From Phaeoceros laevis (taxonomy: Eukaryota; Anthocerotophyta; Anthocerotopsida; Notothyladales), in the NCBI GenBank assembly GCA_049999765.1, contig JBNGIQ010008907.1, positions 25,889 through 89,888 of the forward strand: 64,000 bases of DNA, written 5' to 3'. The notes under the pieces were generated by a model. The model was not told the origin of the DNA and ran no database searches. It worked only from the letters and a program-made list of their open reading frames with translations. Positions 43,441 through 53,126 of the stretch are shown here, piece by piece. Numbering within the stretch: the first letter of the stretch is position 1; each line of letters starts with the position of its first letter. Made by a program: the position numbers and the translations under genes.

Positions 43441-45071
43441 TAAAATGACGTAACGACCGACCTGAGCAACTTCTTATCTCCAAGTAAGTTTTTAAGATAA
43501 TGCTTCTATAGTAGAATAGGTAAAATAAAACTCCTATAAGAAGTTCTCTAGAAAATTAGAGAGAAAAAAATCACTTGAGACAAGAAATTACTTTTTATTG
43601 AAGGCAAGCATCAATGAGAAGTTGACAAAGATCGGAGGAGAATCCATGAAAAGTATCGCTACAGCGAAGGTTGGAATGCTTGAACAAAAGGTTAGAATGC
43701 TTGGACATGACTAGAAAATAGTACGGCCTTGGGCTTGGGCTTTGGGTCACAAAGATAATCACCAATACAAAGAAGATAAGAATTTACTTTTTGTTGATTC
43801 AAGAGGCAAGCGTATGCATCACTCAGAAGTTGACAAAGATTGGAGGAGAATCCATGAAAAATGTATGGCCACAACAAGGACTGGAGTGCTTGGACAAAAG
43901 GTTCGAGTGCTTGGACATGACTAAAATACTTCCTCCCGATGCCAAGGATACTTCAAGTGTATGACTTTCTTTACCATCCTACCTAGCACGACCCATAAAT
44001 TGCCTGACTAGTTTAATAGTTGACTTTACAGCCACGCATCCTAAACAAAGTTGACCTTGTATATATAACGAGACACCAAGCATCAAGGTCCAATAAATAT
44101 CACGAATATTTGTTGAGCACTCAAGTTGAAATCAACAATGTCTGCAGCAATTAGAATCAATTAGAATCTGACTCATCCTTTGCCAATGTTCATTATGGTC
44201 ATCCAAATTCGGTGCATTTTGTCGATCATAGGAATTATTGTTACTCCCTTTGCTGACTGTGTAATACAAAGCCAATGATCCGGAATGGATTATTATATTC
44301 TATTATATATATTATCGGAGATCTATTTAAGAAGGAATCAGATAAATTCTCTTACTGAGTTATAGTTCATCCATTATCCATTTCTATTCAAATTTTTGTC
44401 CTTGCTAATCTATTACTATATAAGATGACGGAGAAGTGTGACAAGTGATCTAAAATATTAATTCCTACTTAGCATGTTCACTATTAACTAGAGATGCCTT
44501 AAGTTCAAAAATCACTTCAATTTTTGTTAATGCCAAAAGGTCTCATCAGAAAACTTCTCTCATTCTAAAAGTACACTCTTAGTCTATAATGTCGTTCATT
44601 CTGATGTCATAACATACAGCACAGTACATGCCTTTAAATATATGAAATATTTTGCTATATTCATTCTAGTTATCATACATGATATGACACTTCTTGTGGC
44701 ACATGTCAACTTTTGAAGTGTGCAATAATTAACAATAATTAACATTTGTTCCATATGCCTCATGCTAGAACTGAATTGTTTGTTTCACATTGTTTTCCAA
44801 ACATGGAAAGAAGTTGGTTTAGTGTAACATGCTACTCTTTTTAATCACTTAGCTAATCGCTTGGTCACATTTTTTAAGGTTTGGCTTTTCAAATATTTTT
44901 CTAATGCAACAAGTGTTTCAGTATCTATCTGTACATAGTATGCTGAGACCTTCCAAGAGACTATCATATGTGTACATGCATATTTCTCATCTAAAGCCTT
45001 TACATATCTAGGATTAACACGTTAAGCAATCAAAAGCGAGATATTTACCATAGGCTTGCTTTTCCGTCAAT
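43441..45071. other. AT-rich non-coding part of an AT-rich island
   Basis: Composition becomes clearly AT-rich from about 43440 to 46240. Apart from the repeats at 43583-43927, I see no gene here. Long runs such as TATTATATATATTATC at ~44300 are typical of decayed repeats or heterochromatic DNA. Confidence 0.5.
43583..43927. repeat. Diverged direct repeat, two ~140-base units
   Basis: Units at 43583-43717 and 43778-43927 share TTACTTTTT(A/G)TTGA, AAGTTGACAAAGAT, GGAGGAGAATCCATGAAAA, ACAAAAGGTT and TGCTTGGACATGACTA. A frame in the second unit (43742-43924) is polar and may derive from a mobile element, but no domain is recognisable. Confidence 0.75.
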
Positions 45072-45581
45072 ATGATACCAATCTATATGACACATTTGAT
45101 ATTCCAAAAAATCAAACTCTTACTAATTATCATAATTTTTCTGTTCATTGAAGTAATGTCAATATACACAGGCCCCGGCAGAGAATATTTTAAACATGAA
45201 TGTGGCACAGTTGAAGTTGATCCTACAGAATTGCAATACATACAATCACTTACGTTCTCTCTTGCCTACAATGGAGGATTGAATTATCCCATGCCTTACC
45301 TAATCACGAAGAGCAACTTCCAAGGCACGGCACATTGTCCTGGTTTATATCAGTCTCCTACTTATAATCAACCTTTTGGAACAGATATTGAGGCAAATAT
45401 GCATGTAAATTGTGCAACATGCTTAGAATATATCAGGACCAGGATGCATGATGAATTTTGCATAAGAGAAGATTGGGGAAAATATGCTTCAACTGAATGC
45501 GTATTAACATATAAATACTCGAAGCATTTTCGATTAGATGATACCTGTCCAACTATGTGGCCTCCTCAGTTCTACAATTAA
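45072..45581 (+). CDS. Secreted DUF26 (Gnk2-type) Cys-rich protein
   Basis: Single-exon ORF of 169 codons in AT-rich DNA; MTHLIF at residue 6 is an alternative start. Residues ~8-30 are a strongly hydrophobic signal peptide (KLLLIIIIFLFIEVMS). The mature part matches the Gnk2/DUF26 pattern: an N-terminal Cys (HECGTV), a long helix region, AHCPGLY, the C-X2-C motif VNCATCLEYI, EFCIRE and TECVLTYKYSKHF; a sixth Cys lies in DDTCPTMW. Single-DUF26 secreted proteins include the antifungal ginkbilobin and CRRSPs; the role here is unknown. Codon use is far more AT-rich than neighbouring genes. An A11 run starts 18 bases after the stop (45599-45609). Confidence 0.72.
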   Translation: MIPIYMTHLIFQKIKLLLIIIIFLFIEVMSIYTGPGREYFKHECGTVEVDPTELQYIQSLTFSLAYNGGLNYPMPYLITKSNFQGTAHCPGLYQSPTYNQPFGTDIEANMHVNCATCLEYIRTRMHDEFCIREDWGKYASTECVLTYKYSKHFRLDDTCPTMWPPQFYN

Positions 45582-46112
45582 CAGAATATAACAAAAGTAA
45601 AAAAAAAAATCGAGGTTACTTGGCCTCTAATGATATAAATAACCTCGTCGAATCAACTAGACGTAGACTTTGAAGTGGACTTTGATAATATCTTGGATGT
45701 GGACGTGGACTTTGACGTGGACTTTGATGTGGACTTTGATAATATCTAAAATATTCTTTCTTAAATCCTGCATGAGGTTTATAGAAGTAGAATTAGTTGT
45801 ATTAAATGTTCGAGCCAAGGATGTTCATAAATGATGGGGTTATTATTGTAAAATAAGATTTCAAGTGCAAGATGTATGCATATAAAATTATGTATTGTGT
45901 GTGAGATGTTACAACTAGGGTGTGTGTCTATGTGTGGCTAATGTAGGAAGTTTTCACGGCCTCCTAGAAGGTCCCTAGCTCTTTAGGGGTAACCAAGACA
46001 ACGTCAAATTCAAGCCATAGTGAGGAAGGTCTAATAGTATACAAAGTAAAAGTGGAGTTGTACAAAGCAAATGCTAAGCATAAATCTAGCAACAAAGACA
46101 ACATGTGGTCGA
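45582..46112. other. AT-rich 3' flank of the DUF26 gene
   Basis: It holds the A11 tract at 45599-45609 and the minisatellite at 45663-45746. No other gene seen. Confidence 0.45.
45663..45746. repeat. GTGGACTTTGA minisatellite
   Basis: About six units of GTGGACTTTGA or truncated variants, in 12-base steps near the right end. The block GTGGACTTTGATAATATCT occurs twice, at 45675 and 45729. Confidence 0.8.
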
Positions 46113-46193
46113 GCATGTGCTTAAAATTCACATGTAAAGGTGGCCTAGGTAAAGCATGTGCTTAAAATTCACATGTAAAGGTGGCGTAGGTAA
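46113..46193. repeat. 41-base tandem duplication
   Basis: Two nearly identical units, 46113-46153 and 46154-46193, each GCATGTGCTTAAAATTCACA followed by TGTAAAGGTGGC(C/G)TAGGTAA. Confidence 0.88.
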
Positions 46194-46280
46194 CCTCATT
46201 GCTAAACAACTTGCCCATGAAAGGGGAGCACATAGAGAGAGCTACAATCCCCAAGAAAATCTAACCATGTATATCACGGT

Positions 46281-46333
46281 CCCATCCCGGTAGTGATACA
46301 CATGGTTGGGTTTTACATCACTACCGGGATGGG
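46281..46333. repeat. Perfect 17-bp inverted repeat (hairpin)
   Basis: Arms CCCATCCCGGTAGTGAT at 46281-46297 and its exact reverse complement at 46317-46333 flank a 19-base loop. The hairpin lies 51 bases left of the assembly gap, and no T-run follows. It may be a transposon end or a fold-back element. Confidence 0.85.
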
Positions 46334-46384
46334 GTGCCAGCCCTTGTGGTAGCGAAGTTATTAGGCTGGTTTTCCATGGGGTCA

Positions 46385-46484
46385 NNNNNNNNNNNNNNNN
46401 NNNNNNNNNNNNNNNNNNNNNNNNNNNNNNNNNNNNNNNNNNNNNNNNNNNNNNNNNNNNNNNNNNNNNNNNNNNNNNNNNNNN
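46385..46484. other. 100-base assembly gap
   Basis: Exactly 100 N, a conventional scaffold-gap size, so the true distance and content are unknown. ORFs across it are meaningless. Order and orientation of the two sides rest on scaffolding only. Confidence 1.
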
Positions 46485-46576
46485 AGCAACCTGAATAAAA
46501 GACGGTGAGAGGCATGCAGGGACCAAGAGCAAACTCTGGGGCTGCAAACCTGGCTAGATCCTGATGGTGTCGCCTT

Positions 46577-47255
46577 TTAGAGACAAAGATGTACCTCAGG
46601 AGAAAGACTTTTTCTGCTTCTCTTTGCTTGCTTGATTGAACCGATCACATCCGAAGGTGCTGCAGGTACAAACAAATGGAAGTACGCACTCTTCAGTCCC
46701 AGCTTCTTTATCTCGCCATCCGAGAAATCCTGCCAAAAGGCAATATGACCTTTAATATCCACAAGTGGATCAAGGGAGACATATAAAAATACATCCAGGT
46801 GAAAGAACAGGCTCATAGCGGAAATGGGCAGGCTCCTGATGGCAGCCTCAAGTTCCATACTCACCTTTATGGATTCCCAGAGCGAATATGACCAAGGGCG
46901 ATGAATGGAGCAGCCTGAGACTTATAAGAATCGATCGTCTCACCTGAACAAACCAAATGAAGCCACCCAACATCAATGCCTCAACACTGACAACCCTTAC
47001 CACCCAAGCATTACCTCGGAGTTCCAATCGCCAACATTCTCCTCTTCCCTTCACAGACAACCCAAGCCCAAAGTCCTTTCTTGGCATCCTTTTTACCTTG
47101 CGCAGGTACTCAGTTCTCTTAAGGGTCTCTCATCACCTTCTGCTTATGCTTCTTTTTCGCCTTTCCCTTATGACACCTTTCGACGTAGGCTCACCTCTCT
47201 CCGCAGCCTCTGATGCCACTACCACGACCTCAGGAGGCTCCACCGTGCGCTGCTC
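46577..47255 (-). other. Possible exons of an unidentified gene
   Basis: On the minus strand an exon-like stretch, about 46729-46670, bounded by TTTTGGCAG and a possible donor, reads DFSDGEIKKLGLKSAYFHLF. Further 5' (about 47255-47193) MEQRTVEPPEVVVVASEAAE ends at a GTGAGC donor. I could not join these into one frame or name a family. They may be a real gene of which the internal exons remain unresolved, or chance frames. Confidence 0.25.
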
Positions 47256-47421
47256 CATAGGAAGACCCCATTCAGCTCCTGAGCAGCGGTGTCCCAGCAC
47301 ATCACTGCCAGATCATGCCTGTCAGATGCTGTAACCAGCACGATATCCGCTATTATATACGAGCTCCCCAGATTGAGATAGACCAGACTTGCCCAACATT
47401 CTTTTGGAATTCCTTTGCTTG

Positions 47422-50400
47422 TTATATCAGTGAATGTGTGATGTCCCTTTCCGCCGACAGCCCCAGTGTTAAGTTGCCTAAGAGACGGTACACAAACTCC
47501 CCATGTGGGTGCTTGTTCTCTCCTACCATGAAGGTGTGAACGTCGTGTTCGTGTTCAATCCAGCTCTGGCCCGGCTTCTTCCAGGCACTTTCCTTGTGTC
47601 TCAATTCCTTCACTGCCTTGGCATGGTCCCAAAGGCCAGCATCTGCGTATAAACCTGACATCATCACATACGTTGCAGCATGCTTGGGATTCAGGCGGAC
47701 AGCACACTCAAAGGCTTGTTTTCCCAGCACTAAGTTGCCATGCTTCCGACAGGCAGCCAACAAACACAACCAGGCTGTTGGAGTAGGCAGTGTTGGCATA
47801 GCCGATAACAAACGTTCTGCTCTTGTGAGATGCCCTGCGCGCCCAAGTAGGTCCAGAACACTTACATAATGGTCAGTCTCTGGAGCTAAGCCGTAATTTC
47901 TGCTCATGGATTCCAGGTACTCAACGCCTTTCTCCACTAAGCCAGCGTGGCTGCATGCAGATAGAAGTGACAGAAATGTGACTGCATTTGGCTTTACACC
48001 TGCCAGCTGCATTTCCTCATAACATTGCAGACTGGCAGCATAATTTCCTTGTCGTGCATGACCTGCAATTAATGCAGTCCACGACACTACATCAGGCTCT
48101 GGCAGTGCATTGAATACAGTCTGAGCCTCCACCATGCTTGCACATCTTCCGTACGTGTGAATAAGAGTGTTTGCCATCTGAGCACTCAAGTCGATGTTCG
48201 TTGAAGCAAGACTGAGATGAATCTGCCTGCAAATATTCAAGCTTCCAGCCTTGCTGCATGCTTGCAAGATACAAGCAAGTGTGGTCTCATCCAAATTCAC
48301 ACCTTCCTCTTGTTTTTGTCTGTACAGATGCCAAGCCTTGTGTCCTTGGCCCTGCTCAATATATGCTGTGATCATTGCTGTCCCTGCTGCAATACTACAC
48401 TTGGACAACCCATTAAACACGTTCTGTGCGTCCAGAATACTGCCGCACTTGCCGTACATGGCAATCAGTGCAGAAGCAAGGGTGTCCGAATAGTAGTAGC
48501 CCCTTCTCCAAGCGTCCCCATGAACTGCCTTACCCATTACTAGAGAGTTTGCTTTGCAGGACTGCCCATCTAAAACAGCATCATCTTCATTGTCTGCAAG
48601 CATGCCACAAGTGTGGAGGGCCGTCACAAATGTCACGTCGTTTGGACTGAAACCTTCTTCCTGCATTTGTTCATAGAGCTGCAAAGCCTTTTCTGCATCG
48701 CCCTGCTGGACATATGCTGCAGCAATTGCAGTCCATGACACGACATCGTGCTTGGACAGCCTACTAAACACATTCCACGCGTCCAGAATGCTCTGACACT
48801 TGCCATACATGCTTATGAGGGTGTTTCCAACAAATACATCCGAATCATATCCTGTCCTCCAAGCATCAGCATGTAATGCCTTGCCTTTTTCCAGAAACTT
48901 TACTTTGGCAGATTCCTCATCTACCAGCACATCTTCTTCCTCCTCTGCAAGTATGCCGCATGCTTGGATGGCAATAACAAAGGTTCGATCATTTGGAGCT
49001 ATCCCTTCTTCCTGCATCTCTTCATAGAGCTGCAAAGTCTTGTCTAATTGCTCCTGCTGGGCATAAGCTGTAAGGATTGCTGTCCATGACACAACATTGT
49101 GCTGGGACAACCTCTCGAACACAATCTCTGCATCCATGATACTCCCACATTTCCCGTACATATTAATAAGGGTGCTACCTACAAAGATGTCTTCATCGTA
49201 ACTCTTTCTCTGAGTGTAAGCATGTAATGCCTTACCCCTTTCCAGTGACCTAACTTTAGTGAGCTGCGCATCAACAACAGCATCATCTTCCTTGTCCGCA
49301 AGCGCACTACATGCTTGAATCATGATCACAGAGGTACCTTCGTCTGGACTGACGTCGTCCTCCAGCATTTCGGCATAGACCTGAAAAGCATACTCTACGA
49401 GGCCCTGCTCGAGATATGCAGCAAGCATTGTCGTCCATGACACCATGTCACGCAGGTACAATCCATCAAAGACATTCTCCGCATCCGGAATGCTTCTACA
49501 CCTCCCATACATACTAACCAGGGCGCTGCATACAAAAAGATTAGAATCATGGCCATTCCTCCAAGTGCTTGCGTGTACCACCTTTCCCCTTTCAAGTGAT
49601 TTTGACTTGACGGCTTCCCCCTCCACGATGACATCTTGTTCCGTCTCTGCAAGCATGCCACATGCTTGAAGCAGGCTTGCAAAGGTCACGTCGTTAGGGG
49701 TGACGCCTGCCTCTATCATCTGCTCATAAAGATGCAAAGCCTGCTCTGCTTGGTTCTGCTTAACATAACCCACAAGCATTGCAGTCCATGATACCACATC
49801 CCGATGAGACAATCCATCAAAAACAATGCGTGCATCAAGAATGCTCCCACACTTTGCATACATACTGACCAGGGTATTACCAACAAAGACATCTGAAGTG
49901 TAGCCCTTTCTCCAGGTACACAAATGTATAGCCTTCCCCATTTCCAAAGATTTTACCTTGGTAGGTTGCCCATCCACAAGAAAGTCTTCTTCCTTCTCTG
50001 CAACCATACCACATGCTTGAAGCACACTGACAAAAGTGCGTTGGTCTGGATCAACACCTTCTTTCCGTAGATTCTCATACAGCTGCAAAACCTTCTCTGC
50101 TTCGCCCTGCTGAACATATGCTGCAAGTACGGCATTCCATGAAACCACATCCCGATGTGGCAAACTATCAAACACATTCCATGCATCGACAATGCTCCCA
50201 CATTTTGCATACATGTCGACCAAACATGTGGATACGAAAAGGTCAGATTTACACCTGTACTTCACAACTTCACCATGAATACGCTTGCCCTCTTCCAGGT
50301 CGGCAATTGTGGCACAAGCCTTGAGAAGGGAAACAAAAGTATACGCATTGGGCTTAGTACCTTCTTCCAGCATCAACTGGTACATGTTCAAAGCCTCCTG

Positions 50401-50832
50401 GGGATTTCCTGACATCGTGTACCCAGAAATCACTGCAGTCCACGAGAAAACAGTTCGGTATGTCAACCTGTGGAAGGCCTGGAGGGCATCCTCAAGGCCA
50501 CCACACTTCACCAAAGTACTGACCATGTATTCACCAAGAAACCTGGTGGACGCCAACTTATGTTTGGCTAAATGAGCATGCACTTGCCTAGCCAGAACAA
50601 GAGCCTTCCTATTGGCACAGGCCTTCAAGAGGGCTATATAAAATGTCACAGAAGGGATAGTGCCCTGCTCATCCATGTGGACCAGCACATCCAAAGTCAT
50701 CTCCAGCTGTGGCCCATCTCTCACATGCACTCCCTCTAGAATAGTCTGCTGGACATCCAGGATGGTTAGCTGGGAAAGAGGCTTGTTGCCATTGTCCATG
50801 GGTAGGTGTTCTGAGGGTTCCTCTGCAAGCAC
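47422..50832 (-). CDS. PLS-class PPR protein 4, E/E+ type without DYW
   Basis: Single-exon ORF of 1136 residues, the longest PPR here, with eight repeat cycles. The S repeats read LVSMYAKCGSILDARIVFDG...DVVSWTAMLVGYV. Most L repeats contain an acidic loop such as AEKEEDFLVDGQPTKVKSLE before GKAIHLC, giving cycles of ~116 residues. One cycle has drifted (SKCSIAAGTAMITAYIEQ replaces the usual VVSWTAM). The C-terminus is E/E+ (GQSWIEHEHDVHTFMVGEN) without a DYW domain, and ends AERDITHSLI. It is the closest relative of PPR 2. A strong acceptor (TGTGCTTGCAG) at ~50822, just inside the ORF, suggests a possible upstream exon at 50880-51203. Confidence 0.93.
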   Translation of the reverse strand: MLAEEPSEHLPMDNGNKPLSQLTILDVQQTILEGVHVRDGPQLEMTLDVLVHMDEQGTIPSVTFYIALLKACANRKALVLARQVHAHLAKHKLASTRFLGEYMVSTLVKCGGLEDALQAFHRLTYRTVFSWTAVISGYTMSGNPQEALNMYQLMLEEGTKPNAYTFVSLLKACATIADLEEGKRIHGEVVKYRCKSDLFVSTCLVDMYAKCGSIVDAWNVFDSLPHRDVVSWNAVLAAYVQQGEAEKVLQLYENLRKEGVDPDQRTFVSVLQACGMVAEKEEDFLVDGQPTKVKSLEMGKAIHLCTWRKGYTSDVFVGNTLVSMYAKCGSILDARIVFDGLSHRDVVSWTAMLVGYVKQNQAEQALHLYEQMIEAGVTPNDVTFASLLQACGMLAETEQDVIVEGEAVKSKSLERGKVVHASTWRNGHDSNLFVCSALVSMYGRCRSIPDAENVFDGLYLRDMVSWTTMLAAYLEQGLVEYAFQVYAEMLEDDVSPDEGTSVIMIQACSALADKEDDAVVDAQLTKVRSLERGKALHAYTQRKSYDEDIFVGSTLINMYGKCGSIMDAEIVFERLSQHNVVSWTAILTAYAQQEQLDKTLQLYEEMQEEGIAPNDRTFVIAIQACGILAEEEEDVLVDEESAKVKFLEKGKALHADAWRTGYDSDVFVGNTLISMYGKCQSILDAWNVFSRLSKHDVVSWTAIAAAYVQQGDAEKALQLYEQMQEEGFSPNDVTFVTALHTCGMLADNEDDAVLDGQSCKANSLVMGKAVHGDAWRRGYYYSDTLASALIAMYGKCGSILDAQNVFNGLSKCSIAAGTAMITAYIEQGQGHKAWHLYRQKQEEGVNLDETTLACILQACSKAGSLNICRQIHLSLASTNIDLSAQMANTLIHTYGRCASMVEAQTVFNALPEPDVVSWTALIAGHARQGNYAASLQCYEEMQLAGVKPNAVTFLSLLSACSHAGLVEKGVEYLESMSRNYGLAPETDHYVSVLDLLGRAGHLTRAERLLSAMPTLPTPTAWLCLLAACRKHGNLVLGKQAFECAVRLNPKHAATYVMMSGLYADAGLWDHAKAVKELRHKESAWKKPGQSWIEHEHDVHTFMVGENKHPHGEFVYRLLGNLTLGLSAERDITHSLI

Positions 50833-50879
50833 AGCACAGTTTCTTTCAGGAATATTTCATTCGAAGAAACAACAACAGT

Positions 50880-51203
50880 TTAGATGATATCCTGCAAGGC
50901 ATCCTCAGTACGTTGAAGCCGTGGCTGAGCAGGTTCTGCCTTGTACCGTCTGTTGACCAACCATTCTGCTGGTTTTGACAGTGAATGCTCCCTGTGATCA
51001 GTACCACCAGGGTCTAGGCCACCGAGCCTGACCATTCCGCTGCTGCTAACAGACGACACAATAACAGACGAATGGCACGAGGAGCCTGCGTCGCTAGCGA
51101 AAAACAGGTAAAATCTTACTCCCGCCATGATGATAGGGGTCTGTAAATGAAACTCAAGGACGTGAGACCGTCCGGGTTGGACCCGGTTGAAATCCGCTGC
51201 CAA
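50880..51203 (-). CDS. Possible small protein or first exon of PPR 4
   Basis: A 107-codon ORF on the same strand ends 48 bases before the PPR 4 ATG. An internal start at MAGVRFYLFFASDAG gives a basic, Ser-rich N-terminus like a mitochondrial presequence. A donor phase-compatible with the PPR 4 acceptor occurs in LDPGGT. It could therefore be the first exon of PPR 4, or an independent small gene sharing a divergent promoter with the GPATCH11 gene. Confidence 0.35.
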   Translation of the reverse strand: MAADFNRVQPGRSHVLEFHLQTPIIMAGVRFYLFFASDAGSSCHSSVIVSSVSSSGMVRLGGLDPGGTDHREHSLSKPAEWLVNRRYKAEPAQPRLQRTEDALQDII

Positions 51204-51408
51204 GTACGAGCAAGTGTCTCTATTTTTCTGAGAGTCTTAGTGAAGAGACGGGTAACCTTTGAGCTTTTTGCCTCTCTGTTACGCGGCACGAATTTTTGAA
51301 TGCCTTCGCGAGAAGGAATGAAAGCGTTATTCTAGCACCGGAAGCAGGTGGGTGAAGCCCTCAGGCGAGGTGCAAATTGAGCTTAGGGCGTGGTCTAGCA
51401 TCTCGCTC

Positions 51409-52336
51409 ATGTGGGCTAGGACACCTAGCGAGGATGTGGAGGATGACTACATGGGGGATTTGGGGCGCTTTTTGGGCCCCCAGGATCAGGTTCCATCTAG
51501 AGCAGTTTCTCCGGTATGTGTCCCATGACCCCTGTGTGAATTTCCGAAGCTCATTCTACATGGCCATGCACAGGTGACAAACATGTACCCATTATGAAGC
51601 TATGACTGAATTGGACCTTGGAATATTGTTTCAGGCCGACACCAAGGGGGGCAAGGGAAAACTAAGGTGGAAGGAGAAAAAGAAGTTGAAGGAGGAGAAA
51701 CAGCAAGGTGCCGAGGACAAGCAACGCACAGAGGGCTTGAAGTCTGCCATACCTTCGTCGAATATCGGTTTTAAGATGATGCAGCAGATGGGATACACCC
51801 CAGGTGCTGCACTTGGGAAGCATGGACAAGGGTCTCTGGAACCCATCAATGTGGATCTGAAGAGGTCCAGAGGTGGTCTGGGAAGGGACGACGTGGAGAG
51901 GCAACAAAAGTTGTTGAAAGCAAATAAAGCAAAACTTCAGGCTAGCTTGGCAGTTAAAATGCAAGAAGCTCTCAAGAAAGACTTTCACGGCAGAAGGAAA
52001 GAATCCTGGCAGAAGCGGAAAATTGAGTCCGACTACAGAAAGGGGTGTGTAACTCTAACCGAGCTGGAAGAACGAAGTGGGAGAGCAGCACAACAGGACT
52101 GCAGGCAGCCTGTGGAGCCGGTACTGGCAACTAAAGAACAGAGTGCAAACGGAGTGGAAAATCAAGAACAGGAAGGCAAAGATGGGGGGGAGGAGGAAGA
52201 AGAGGAAGTAACTCAAGAGGTGCATCCCTTGTCTCCTAGTATGATGCATCATCATCATCAGCGTCATGATGAAACCATAGTTTCTGACTGGACAGCTCTT
52301 GTGAATCGTTTGTGCAGCAACTACACGAGCTGTTGA
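51409..52336 (+). CDS. G-patch domain protein, GPATCH11-like, 2 exons
   Basis: Probable nuclear RNA-processing factor; G-patch domains activate DEAH helicases. Exons 51409-51513 and 51635-52336 join in phase to 268 residues. Residues ~11-35 are acidic, then GDLGRFLGPQ. A long Lys-rich helix follows (KLRWKEKKKLKEEKQQG). The G-patch is IGFKMMQQMGYTPGAALGKH, ending RGGLG, at ~88-125. A second basic helical region and an acidic stretch (GEEEEEEVTQE) precede MMHHHHQRHD near the C-terminus. The order, a G-patch followed by a coiled coil and a short C-terminal part, matches GPATCH11/CCDC75. The first exon was added because its frame and splice sites fit. Confidence 0.85.
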
Positions 52337-53126
52337 ACAAGTTACGGAGTCAGTTCTTTTATTGTCTTTACTGTGGTTGTCAGGTAATTCACAGTTCTCC
52401 ATGTCTACTCAACCCTTTCCTAGGCAAGCTAATACTTATTTCGTATCAAAGTTCAAATGCAGGAGGGATATGGTTATACTAATCCTGCGCTTTCGCTCTG
52501 CAGTACGAATCGGCAGAGTCTTTGTTGGAAATCTGTCCTGGGATGGCTGAAGATGACCACTAGATATTATTAAGTGGCGAAAAAACGGTGTATACACATT
52601 GTGAACTGTACTTCTGAGGTAATCCCATCTGTTATAGATTTGCCCCTTCACGGTTGGGTCGTTACCCCCGATATTGATACGTGTTATGTATCTTTCCTGC
52701 ACTGAAAGGGAGGGGAGGACGTTCTGCGTATCGGCTGTTTCATTCCTCATTGTAAGGCAGCTGGGATAGCTACAAGTTCGAGCAACTGGGTTCAACGAGA
52801 AGTTGATGGACGTACAACTTCTGCTGTATGGCGAACTTGCAGCGAAAACATTTGGAACATGGCGCCTGGTTTGTCAAATAGAGCTTGCCATTGTTGGGAC
52901 ACCAAATGGCAGTCTACTTCAAAGCGCAAGGCATACTAAGTAACTAACTAAGACATGTAAAGACCTTCCAACTAACACTACGTACGAACACCCCCAAGTG
53001 CCAGCTAATGAAATACGTTAGATCAATAGAGCGGACTAGTATCCTAGCTTCATCAAATGACTTATGAATCGTTTTGCCTGTCATCCCTCACAACAGCCAA
53101 AACGTTGAATGGACATAAATAATATT
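52337..53126. other. Convergent 3' flanks
   Basis: 790 bases between the GPATCH11 and PA200 stop codons. No gene or structured repeat seen. Confidence 0.45.

Noticed and set aside
46242-46547. ORFs crossing the gap
   Set aside because: They run through 100 N, so the reading frame is meaningless.
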